A DNA stretch of 48,382 bases, taken from Cupriavidus sp. 2SB. Its GTDB lineage: Bacteria; Pseudomonadota; Gammaproteobacteria; Burkholderiales; Burkholderiaceae. The DNA is taken from contig NZ_SCMX01000051.1 of assembly GCF_005503625.1 (NCBI RefSeq), positions 1 to 48,382 on the forward strand. The letters run 5' to 3'. The position numbers and the translations under genes were made by a program. Within the stretch, counting starts at the first letter, position 1, and each line of letters opens with the position of its first letter. Under the pieces are notes generated by a model. The model was given only the letters and a program-made list of their open reading frames with translations, was not told where the DNA came from and did not search any database. Positions 8,036 to 20,000 of this stretch are shown here, piece by piece.

Positions 8036-11000
8036 TCAGTGCTGCTGCAGGTTCCTCCGCTCGGTCGGGGTCAACTGGCTCAGCGCGGCATCGCCCAGGT
8101 TCATCTGCCCCAGTACCTGCACTGCCGACTTGTAGTCGTAAGGCGCGGGCTGGACGCTGGCGCCCTGCCCCGGCCTGGGCGCGCCTTCCGCTGGCTCGCC
8201 ACCCGTGGACAGCACGCGCACCGTGAACACCGACGGCATGGCCTGGCGGGCGGCCGTGCGTTCGCGCTGCACGGCCTCCTGCGCCGCATTGGCGGCTTGC
8301 GACGCCGCCGCGCTGGCATTCGACAGGGCACCCACGTTGACGGCAGCCACCACCGGGATGCCGGTTGCCTTACCCTGCACCTGGATGTTCTCGGCATTCA
8401 CCACGCGCAGCGCCGCCAGGTTGACGTTGCCCGAGACACGGATGCCAGCTTCGCCCGCGTCGATGGTGCCCAGCGGCGCAATCAGGTCGATGTCGCCGGG
8501 CGGCACCTCGGCAATCGGATTCAGCGTGGCGATACCGGCGCCGGTGTTTGGCGTGGTCGGAGACAACGTCACGCGGCCATAGTCGTCGTAAATGCGCCGC
8601 TGTGGCGTGTAGACCACCGTGGACTTGGAACCCCGGCCCGCGTTGATGTCGCCTTGCGCCGACCAGCCCAGGATGTTGCCGCCGAACGTGGTGAAGATAC
8701 GGCTCTGGCCCAGCAGGATGCTGTCGCGGGCATACATCTGGATCTCGCCAGAACCCTGCGTCAGCACGCCCGACCCCTCGCCCGGCACGAAGCCGCCATC
8801 CACGCCCACCAGCGTGCGGCCACCCGGCGTCAGGATGCTGATGTCACCGCCAAAGTCCGTATGGATGCCGGCATCGAGCACGTCGAAGTACGGCACGTTG
8901 CCCGGCGATCCGGCGGCCACCCACTGGGCCTTGGTCAGGTACTTCACACCGGCCCGGGGACGCGTGGTGAAGGTCGGGTTGGCCGAGTCCATGTAGTACT
9001 TCGCACTGCTGAACATGGTCAGGTCGCCGTCGTAGGCGCGCTCGCCCGTCGCGTCGCCCAGGCTCGCGCCATTCGGCAACAACGTGGCGATGGCCTCCCG
9101 GCCCCGCAGGTAGCTGCCGGCACGCGGGCCGCCCACGGCGTTGTACTCGCGCCCCGATGCCTTCAGTTCCGCGTAGTAGACATTGCGCAGATAGGCGCGC
9201 TGCTGCTCGGGCGGCAGCGCGGCGAAGAATGCGCGCGCATCGCCGGCGGCGGCATCGAAATGCAGGCCCAGGCCATTGGCGCCGCCGAAGCGGTCGGTCA
9301 GCCAGTTCACGAGATGCAACTGAGACTGGAGGCCGAACTCGCGCTGCAGGTCGCGGCTGGTGGCGGCCGTGCCGCCTGCCTGCTTCTGGTCGCGGGCAAG
9401 GTCCAGCTCCCCTTGCTTGGCGGCGAGGAACGCAGGCGCGCCGGCTTCGTCGCCGCCGTAGCCGAACTCCGCGCGCAGCCAGTCGCCCAGCGTCAGCTTG
9501 CCGCCATACGTGGTCACCACCTTGCCCGGCTGGTCGGCCAGCGGACGAGACGGATCGGCCTGATTGGCCGGATCGAGGTAACGCGCCGCAAACGCCTGGA
9601 AACCCAGCCCGTCGAGCCCGCGTGCGCCCACACCAGCGGCCACGGCAATGCCGGCCCCGCTGGCGCGGTCGCCCGCCCGGGCATTGACCACCTGGCCGAT
9701 GCTCTTGAGTTCGCCCTTGTCGGCGAGGTAGAGATCGCGGCCCGCGGTCACTTCCATCAGGCCCGGCCCTGCCACGTAGAACGTGCCGCCCAGGATGTCG
9801 CGCCCGGCCGAGATCACCGAGACATCGTCCGCGCTGTTGTGCACGATCAGGTTGCCGCGCACGCTGCCTGTCTCGATCCGCGTGGGACGCAGCGGCGCAT
9901 TGGGCTGCGCGCTGTAATACTGCCCGTACCAGCCGAGCGCGGCAGTCGGCACCGTCTCGACAATGCCGAGTTCCGTGCCGGCGTTGACGATATCGCGCCC
10001 CGCGCGGATCGCCACCGGGCCGCCGCCTTCGTACCACGTCGGCTGCAGCCCGTCCTGGCCCCTGGGGTTGCCGTGCGTGATGATGCCGCCCGTGCGCAAC
10101 CCCACGATATCGCCGTCGTTGGCATAAAAGCGCGCGGGCGGCTGGCCCACATGTGCCTGCCCGGAGGCGGTCGGTGCCGTCAGGCTGAACAGCGGATAAA
10201 GCTGGTCGGTGTCCATGCCGTTGGTGAACATCACGCTTGGTGCAAGCGCCTGTTGACTGACATTGCCGACCAGATGCGCACCGTACCAGACCCGCCCCAC
10301 CACGCCAACAAAGCCGGGGTTGAACGGCGTGGGCAACGCGGCGCCATCGGCACCCGACTGCGTCACCGCGTAGCCGCCGGCGTAGATCGAATCGCCCGCC
10401 AGCAGTTCCAGCGCGCCGGTGCCCGTGGTCGTGAACTGCGAACCCACTGGCGACGGCGCCAGCATCAGGCCATATGGCGACTGCGCGATCAGGTTGTCGC
10501 TACCGCGCCTGCCCTGGCTCGACCCACCATAGTAGAGGCTGCCGTTGGGCGCCGCCGCGCGCAGGATGGCCGGCATCATAAAGCGGCCATCGGTGGCGCT
10601 GTGATTCTGGCCGGTACGGTTATCCATCCACGCCATCGACGGCGTCAGGTTGCCGCCCGCCGCCAGCAGATTTACCGCCGTGGCCGGGGTCCACAGCGAG
10701 AACCAGCTGAAGCCCTCACCGTCCTGCGCGGTGCCGTTGAGCGTGAACGGCGTGCCGTTGTGGTACTGCGGCACGCGGCCCGGATCGGCCACGCCACCCA
10801 CGGCGAGATCGCCGCGCGCATCGATGCTGATCGTTGAATCGCCGGGCACCAGTACCGGGCCACCGGCCGCGATCGACGAGGTGGCCACGTTGGGCTGGTA
10901 CGCACGCGATTCCATGCGATCCGAGACGTCGTAGCGCAGTTCCACACCACCCACCGAACCGGCCGCCAGCCGCAGCGCGCCGCGCAGGTTCGTGAACGTG

Positions 11001-14000
11001 CTGTTGAGCGGAATCTGCACGTTGTCGTAGCGCAGCAGGGCGCCATCCATGCCGCTGCTGCCCGTATTCGGTGTCGCCCGCACCTCCGCCACAGGGTTGA
11101 GTCCCCCGCCGATGCGGATGTCGAGGTCGCCGCCACCGGTCAGCGTCAGCGTGCTGCCATCGGCCGAAACGCGGCCCGTGCTGGCTACTGCCAGGTTCAG
11201 GCCCTGGCTGCGCGACAGTACGTTGTCTGCCTTGCCCATGCGCGATTCCATCATGCCGGCGTCAGCGCCGGCTTCGAGCACGAGATTGCCGCCACCCATC
11301 GTGCCAATGCCCGTGAAGCCCACCAGGAATGGCGTGCCGTCATGCAGCGCATTGGCCGTGCCCTTTGCAGCGGGCACGTAGGTACCGAAGTTGATCCACC
11401 ACGCGGTCGGCACGCCTTCGCCCGGTTGCGCGGCGCTACCGGTGCCCTGGCGCCACAGCCAGCCGCCCACGGCGGAGGTGTCGAAATGCGTCCGCATGAC
11501 GCCAAGCGCATCGTCGTTGCGGATGGAGCCAGACGCCTGTCCGATGGTGTCGCCGCGCACGGTGCCCTGCGCACGCACCAGCACGTTGCCGCCGTGTTCC
11601 GGATACCACGCCTGATAGAGACTTTGCGTACCGCCATTGACATACGGTGCCCAGTCGGCGCCCAGCGCGCCCAGGATGGTGCCGTCCGCCCCGTTCGAAC
11701 GCGGCTGGTTGTACGCCGTACTCACGCCAATCGACTGCGTGCCCGCCGTGTAGACGCCGAACGGCGACGACATCGTGAAATCACCGGCGGACAGCACATC
11801 CAGATCGCCCGTGCCGGTACGCAGCACGCTGTAGAGCTGCTGGCGGCCCGGCGTCGCGCGGTCCTCATACTCTGCCGGGGTGCCGTCGGCGATTTTCGTC
11901 ACAAGTACGCCGAGACCCCAGTCGTTCAGGCCCATCAGCGCTTCTTCACCACCAAAGTTGATGATGTCTTGAGGCGTGATGACATCACCCGGCATGTATC
12001 CGAAAATCTCGGCGTCCGGACCCCACACATACTGCCCCGGCAGGCCCGTGCCCGGCACCAGAACGTTCTTCTGAAACACCAGACCATAGTGCGTATCGGC
12101 CAGCAGCACATGGCCGCTGGCACTGTGCGGCAGCAAGGCGCGCGTGTCCGCGGCATCCAGATCCGCGCCGCCCACCAGACGGATCGACCACGATTGCGAC
12201 CCCGGTGCCAGCATCGGCGCCAGCGCGAGATTGCGGCCCTGATTGCCATCGGCATCGGCCGGACGCATCTGTACGCTCTCTGCGTCGCCCGGCAGCTTGA
12301 CCACGGTTTCGGCCGGCAGCATCGCACCCTTGCGCAGGGTCAGCGAACCCGCCAGTTGCACGCCATTCACGCCCGCCCAGGACGACCCGACATCGACAAT
12401 GGCGCCATCGGGGAACGGCAGCGGCACGCCGGCCGGCCACACCATCGGCCCCACCTTCGCGGCGGACGGCAGACGGTTGCCCGCGTCGAGCTGCATGCCG
12501 CTGGACAGCGTCACGGCCTGCGGCAACACGGCGCCAGCGGCGTAGACCACGTTGCCGCTGCTATCGCGCACCGCGCCGCCCAGCACCGTGCCAGCCGGCA
12601 ACACGAGGTCCGCCGTCAGCGTGGCGCGCGTGGCGAGTTCGGTGCCGGCGCGCAGCGACATCGCCTGCATCGACAACGCATAGTTCAGCGCGCGTCCCGA
12701 GTAGAAGAACGTGCCTTCGGCCAGCGTCACGAGGTTGTCGGTCGGGATGATCACATCGCCGCCCCAAGGGATGCGGCCCTTGACCAGAATCCAGCCCTTG
12801 TCGTCGATCGTGGGCTGCAGCACCGAGGTATCGAAACCATCGGTGAGGCTGCCGTAGATCTTGAGGTTGCCGCCCGCGCGCAGCACCAGCGCGCCCGCCT
12901 CGCCCGAACCATAGACACCAGTCATCTGCGAATGCGGATTCACGCTGGCGTAGCGGAAGCCGGACAGGTCGATATCGCCATCGACATGAAGGTCGCCATC
13001 GGGCGTGGCGCTGACGATCTCGACGCCGGGGCGCAGATGGAACGCGTCCGCGTAGCCACGCAGGCCCGCGAGCTTGCGATTCATCAGGTCGCCGTTGGCC
13101 AGCGCGTTGGTCATGAACGCCGCGCTGTCGTCATGCAGGTCTTTCAGGTAGCCCTGCGTGATCGACTGGTAGTCGCGGCCATCGACGGTGCCGCCCGTGA
13201 TCAGCGGTGCGTTGTCATAACGCTGGAACGCGTTGACGTAGATGCCGCGCGCGCCATCGATGCGCACGGTGCCCGACGCATCGATATCCACATCCGTACC
13301 GCGCGCGCCGCCAATACGCCGCGCGCTCAGTTCCACCGTCCCCAGCGCCTGCGCCGTGCCATCGGTGCCGGCGCGCACGTCCATGCGCGCGCCGTCGGCC
13401 AGCACCAGCGTGCCGTTGCCGCTCTGGATCTCGATCATGGCGCGGTTCGGCGCCTCGATGATCTTGCCGTAGCTGTCCACGCGCAGCACGCGGCTGTGCG
13501 CATCGAGCAGTGCATTGCCGCCGATGGCCACGCCATCGCGCGCCGCCAGACGGATGCTGCCCACCTGTTCGCCGCTGGCATCCACGGTGCCGTTGACCAC
13601 GAGCCGGCCGCCATCGACGGACACGCTGATCTCGCGCGCCTTCAGTTCGTCGCCAATCGTCAGGTCGCCCTGCTTGATCTGGAAGTTGCGGCTGCCGCTG
13701 ACCTTGCCATCGTTGAGTCGCTGGTTCAGGCCCGTGAAGTCCGCAATCTGCTGGCCGCGAATATCGGCGCCGCCTGCGGCATATGGCACGTAGGTGCCGC
13801 CCGCGTCGTAGTGGCCGGTGCTGCCGCCCGCGAAGGAGCCTTGCAGATCGACCATGCCCGCACCGGTGCCCAGCGCGATGGCCGTGAACTTGCCCGCGCG
13901 GTTCTCCACTGCGGAGAGATCGACGTGCGAACCCGATGCCTGGCGGATGTTGCCCGCCTTGCTGTCAAGCACCACATCGCCGCCCCAGCTGTACTTGCTG

Positions 14001-17000
14001 ACGTCGAAGAAGTCGAGCTTGCGCCCGGCGAGGTCGAGGTCGGCGCGATCACCCAGCGCGATGTCGCCCTGCGCGGTGACCGTGAGCTTGCCGCTCGGCA
14101 GCGCCACGGCCGTATCGAGCGCAACGTTGCGCCCTTCCAGCGCAATCTCCGCACCCATCGCCGCCACCAGTGCGGCGTTCGACAGCACCGGCGCCGTCGC
14201 GCCAGCCGGTGCGGCCACGCTGATGTCGCCCCCGGCGCGCAGCGTGTTGACGGAGCCTGCCTGGCCCGTCAGCAGCGGCGTCTCGATATGCAGATTGCCG
14301 CCGTTGTAGGGGAACTTGCCTGCTGCGTCGTCCCATGCGCCGCGCGACTGGTAGACCGCCAGCGCGCCCTTTCGATTGGCCGTGATGCGCTCGCCTGCCT
14401 TCAGGATGACATCGCTGAAGCCAAGCGCCAGACGGTCCATGTCATGCACGGTGTCCGTGCGTACCGATGGTGCGAAGCCGAACTCGATCTCGCGCGCATC
14501 GATCGTGAACTTGCCCGAGCCGGTGCCGGCCCCGCCTGCAGCCACCTGCCCAGCCGGCGTGGTGGCGCCGTTCCACACCAGCACATCGGTCTGGATGCGT
14601 GCATCGGCATTGGCATCGCCCGCGCCATAGATGGCCGGCGTGGTCAGCACCAGGCGGTCGAGCGCGGATTTGCCGGTGACAGGATCGAGCGTGGAGAGCG
14701 TGATCGAATCGTGGAAGTTGACCGCATCGCGCGCGGTCAGGATCAGGTTCTCCAGCGCCGGGGCGCCGGTGCTGGTGTCGCCGTTGATCAGGCGGTTCAG
14801 CACGTCCTGCGAGAGCCGCAGGCCCGGCGTCAGTGCGCCGCGCGACGCCGCACCCGCCAGCGCGGCTTCGGTGCCCACGTTGATCGCCCCCACCGACAGC
14901 GAGAGATTGCGCGTGCCGTAGCGCACCGCGTCGCGCAGTTCGAACGTGTTGTCGGTAGCCGCCGCGATGGTGCCTTCCGAATACAACTGCGCATTGCCCT
15001 GGCACGCGGCGCCCGCGCCGCAGGCGCCGATATCGATGAAGCCGCCGCCGAAGCTTCCGTTGCTCGCAACAGGTGCCAGCATGTCCAGCCACCCGTTCGA
15101 CAGCGCCACCACTCCGCGCTGGCCCGGCTCGAAAACGAAGCCGTTAGTCGAGTCCCACGCGGCCTTGCCCTGCCCCAGCGTGTTGATGCCCGCACCCTGC
15201 TCGATAGTGATGCCACCGGTCGGGTTGCTGGTCACGAGGAATACCTCGGGCGCCTTCAGCACAGCACCTTCGCGCAATACGATGTTGGAAGCGGCGGAAT
15301 CGAATGTCGCCACATTGCCGCGCTGGGCGTTGCTGCCCGCGCCGCCGACCTTCGGCAATGCGCCGATGGCAAGCCGGGAGGCGCCGATCGCGTTCAGGTC
15401 ATCGGCGTGCAGTGACACCGGATACGACATGGCACCCGGTGCGCCAGGCGCTGCGCCAGCGGCCAGAACCTCGTAATTGCCTGCGCCAGTGACCAGCGCG
15501 CTGCCGCCCCAGCCGCCTTCCGGCGTGTCATACAGTGCCTTGCCAGCGAAGTGCAGCGATTCGGTATCGCCGATCTTGCCGTTGGAGTAGCCCGCGAGGA
15601 AATCAAGCTTGAGCGTCTTGGCATCGCGCTCGATCATCGTACGCGGCATGCCGTTGCGCTGGGCCGCGGCGATAGCGTAATCGGTGTAGTTCGTCTCGTT
15701 GTACTGCGAATAGCGGCGCAGTACGTCCGCCGAAGTGACGATGGCCTGCGTAGGCAGTGCGTCGCGAATGCCCGTGCCGAACGTGCTCAGTTGCGCGCTG
15801 GTGGCGTACGAGCCATTGCGCATCGCCAGCGCATCCTGCCGCGTAGTGGTGGCGATAGAGGCGGCGGCCTGCGCGCCATTCAGTTCCACGCGGAAGGCAC
15901 CCGGCAGCAGCGCGTAGGTAGACGGCAGCAACGTATAAGTGCCCGCCGGCAAGCCCGGCACGCCTGCGCCGATGGTGATCTGGCGGCCGATGGCGGGGTC
16001 GCCTGCGCCCTTCTCCGCCACGATCGGCGCGTAGCCGGCCTGTGCCCCGGGCACGATCGCGTAGACCGGGTTGGTGGCCAGGCCCGGCAGCGTGAAGCTG
16101 CCCTTCGGGTCCACCTGAATGAGTGGGTTCATGCGCGCATCGGTGGAACCGCCGCGTCCGGACAGAAACGCAGCGCCCTTCAGGTCGCCACCGCCGCTCA
16201 TGTCGAGGACGGCCCCCTCTTTCACGTCGATGGCGTGGCCGGCCAGCGTGACCGCGGGTCCGGCGCCCGCCTTGTCGAACGCCACATCGGCGCCGTTATA
16301 CATGTAGCTCAAGCCATCCAGCGATCCGCCGAACGGCATGGTCAGGCCCTTCGCGCTCACGGACGTGACGCTACCCGGCAGCAGGTTGACGATGCCGGTT
16401 TCCTGACCGTTCTGGCTGGAGCCGATGGTCACGCTGCCCATCGGTGCGCGCACCACGCCGTTCTGGTTGACCGTGGGTCCGGCCAGCTGGATCGAGCCGA
16501 AGACCGAATACGGCAATGCCGGGTCGGCCGCCCCCGCCGCGCCCGACCGCTCGATGTTCAGCACACGCGTGGGGACCATGCGGGTCATCCGGGTGCCCCA
16601 CTGGTCCACGTAGTTTTCCAGGCCAACGACGAACTTGCCGCTGTCCAGCGTGGCCGGATAGATCTGCGACGCAGCCAGCGTCAGGTTGCCGGCTGAATAG
16701 AGCTCGGCGGCACCGGACAGGCGCATATCGGCCGCACTGCGCAGGGCGATCGACCCGAACGTGTCACGCTCCACCTTCAGCGGCGTGCCGCTATTCATCA
16801 CGATGTCGCCGCGCGTGCCCATCAGCATCTGCCCGGCGATATCGAGAAACCCTGCATCCACGGTCAGGCTGGCATCTTCGGCCACCAGCGGCACGCCGAG
16901 CGACCCGCCGCCCGAAGTGATCAGGTTGCGCGAACCGACCACCGGATTGGGCATGATCGAGTTATCCACCGCGCGGCGCGTATTGCCAGCAATCTGCATG

Positions 17001-20000
17001 TACGGTGCCGCCAGCGTGACGTGGGTCGCCCGATCCGCTTGCTGCGCAAGATTCAACGAACTGGCCACCAGCCGCAGGCTCTGGTCCATCTTCAGATCGA
17101 CATCGCCGTCGAAGCTGATCAGGCCGTTGGCGAGCAGCGAAAGATTGCCGAAGCCGCCTGCCGCGATGCGGTCCACGCCAATGCGCCCGTAACCGAAGGC
17201 CAGCGTCTCGCCATTCGCGAGATTGGCGCCCGGGGCGAGGTCGTCGGACAGGACGCTGGCGCCCTGCACCTGCGCCAGGATCAACTCGCGCGGCACCCGC
17301 ACGGCGTCTTCCACGCCCACGCCCTGCAACGTGTTGTTCGCCACGCCCAGGTAGGCCGGCGTTTCCAGTGACAGCGCCAGCGTGCCGCCTGCCGCGCCGG
17401 GGCCCGCCGACGCCGCGCGCATGGCACCATCGACGAACAGCCCACGGTAGGAACTCAGCGCGATCACGCCGCCGTTGCCCGGCAGTGCCACGGCACCCTG
17501 GCCCGGCACGTCGATCGTAGCGGCGTCGCCCGATGCGTCGAGGCGCGCGCCTGGACGCACCACGATGAACGCATCTGCGGCGTCCACCTGACGCGCGCCC
17601 GCCACATAAGGCGCGCCAATCTCGATGGTGCCGCCATTGGCTGCCCGCCCGTAGACGCGTCCGGCGTTATCCACTGCGGTGGCCGCACGACCTGCCGCAT
17701 CGAGCACCGCGTGGTTGCCGATCCAGATGGAACGGCTGTCCGCGTGACCGCTCGGCGTATCGGCCGCAGCCACGCCCAGCGCCGTCTCCAGCACCGAGAT
17801 CTTGCCGCCCCACGCGTTCAGCGTGCCGTCGATGGTGATCTGGCCGTTGCCCTGCAACGTGATCTTGTGACCGGGATCGACCGAGACCACGCTGCCGGTG
17901 CCGACTGCCACCGGCGCGTGCCCGTAGACGCTGCCGCCCGTCAGCACCAGATCGGCACCGCGCCGCTGCGTCAGCACACCGTCTTCGGGGTCTTCTTCCC
18001 AGAGGGGCGGCAGCCATTGCTGCATCGCATCCGCTGGCGCCGTGCCCGTGGGGGCCGCGTGCGCGAGCACGGTATCGTGGCGCATCACGGGCATGCTGAC
18101 GTCGATGATCGCGCCCGGCGCCACCGCCACGCCTTGCTGGCCGATCACCTCGTATTGGCCGAAGCCGGTCTGGAACACCTTGCCGTCGAGCACCAGCAAT
18201 GGCTTGACCTTCACATCGGCGGACAGCGCCGTGCCCGGTGCGAGCCGGTCGCCCGCGTGCAGCGTCACGGCCTGCGTGAACGGCGTGCCGGCCTTGACCG
18301 TGGTGTCGAACGGCGCCACGGGCATGCCATCGGCAAACACACCCGCGGGCACCACGTAGCCGGCCGCCATGTTGCCGACCGTCCTGGTGATCTTCGCCCC
18401 AGTCGGAACCATCATGCCGGTCTGGTAGAAGTTGCCGTAGCTGTCGTAGACCACGTACGCGACACCGCCCTCGCCAGCCGGCACCTGCCAGTTGCCTGCC
18501 AGCGTCGCAGGCTTGTCCACCGTGACCAGGAGATTGCCGCGCGCGACGCCGCCCGGCTGGATGCGATCGGTGGAGTACGTGTAGTCGGTCGGCAGGACAG
18601 TGCCCACCGGCATCGTCAGGTCCTGCGCCAGCATCAACTGGACCGCTGCCGATTCACCGGCCTTCAGTACACCGTTCTCTGCCAGCGGACTGCTGCCCAC
18701 GATCACGCCCGTGCCGGAATCGAGCGTCAGCTTGCCGCCGCCACGCACACCGTAGCCGCGCAGTTCACCGTCCATGCGCAGCGTGCCGGCGTTCTTGCCG
18801 GTAACGTCCAACTGGTTCGACAGCAGCGAGATATTGCCGCCGCGTCCGCCGTCGAGCTTGCCGTTGGCCTTCAGCGCCGCGCCCGACGAGACATCGAGCA
18901 CGCTGCCGGCATCCAGCACGATGCCGCCCGTGGTGCTGATGCGGATATCGCCGCCGTTGATATACGGCAGTCCTGCAATGTCACCCGCGTCTGTGCGCAG
19001 GTTGGTCCAGAGGCCGCGCGTATCCAGCGTGACGCCGGGCCCCACGTTGACACCGGTCATCGCAACCGGCGTCGCGGAAATCGTCCCGTCGACCCATTCG
19101 TTGCCGGTCCTCTGGCTAAGGACGTTGCCGAGCACGATCTGGCCGCCACGTGCGGTCAGATCGGCGTTGACGTCCACCTTGCCCGCGTGCGGCGCGATGC
19201 CGCCGCCGTTAGCGACGGCAATCGGCGCATCCACCTCGATGCCATCCTGTGCGTAGACCTTGAGGCCGCCCAGCTTCTGTGCGTTGACCCAGCCGGCATC
19301 CAGTGCGATGTGACCGGCCAGCGAATCGGGCATCGCGCCATCCAGGCCGAGCCCCTGCGCGATACCCTCGACCGCGCCGATCTCCACCTGCTTCACCTTG
19401 GCCTTCGGGCTGTCGCGCAGCATGCCCGAAGCGGTGTCGTAGAACGGACTGATCGACCCGATCACGAGTTCGCCGGCCAGCGGCGCGGCAATCTGCGACT
19501 GGCGATAGCCATCCAGCGTGGCATCGCGCGCCTGGCTCTGGCGGGGCCCCTGATACACCGTCGATTCGATGGCGCCTTCCAGCACGGCGGAATTCGTGCC
19601 CACCACCACACGACCCGCATCGCGGCCTACCGTGTAGCCGTTCTCCAGGCGACGGTCGGGCGCAATCAGCGGGCTGTTGAACTGTTCGGTGGACGTCTTG
19701 CCCCAGCGCTGGTGCTGGGTCTCATAGCCGCGATACAGGCCGCTGTAGAGCACGTCAGCCGGGGCATTGTCGAGGCTGTACAGGCGGCCATCCTCGCCGC
19801 GCAGCCAGCTTTGGCGAATCATGCCGGTCTGCACGTTCAGCGAGCCGCCCGAAACGTTCACCGACGATCCGGCCTGCGTCACCAGTTGGCCGCCATCGAA
19901 CGTCACGGTGCCGCCCAGCGCGGCCCATTCGCCGATGCCATGGCCGCTGGTGTTCAGGTAGCCGCTGACTTCCAGCAGGCCGCCGCCGGTGTACCAGCGA

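Noticed and set aside
10800..16830. Three RGD tripeptides in the giant exoprotein
   Set aside because: A Gly/Asp/Arg-containing protein of 4566 residues should have about this many by chance, so they do not show integrin binding.
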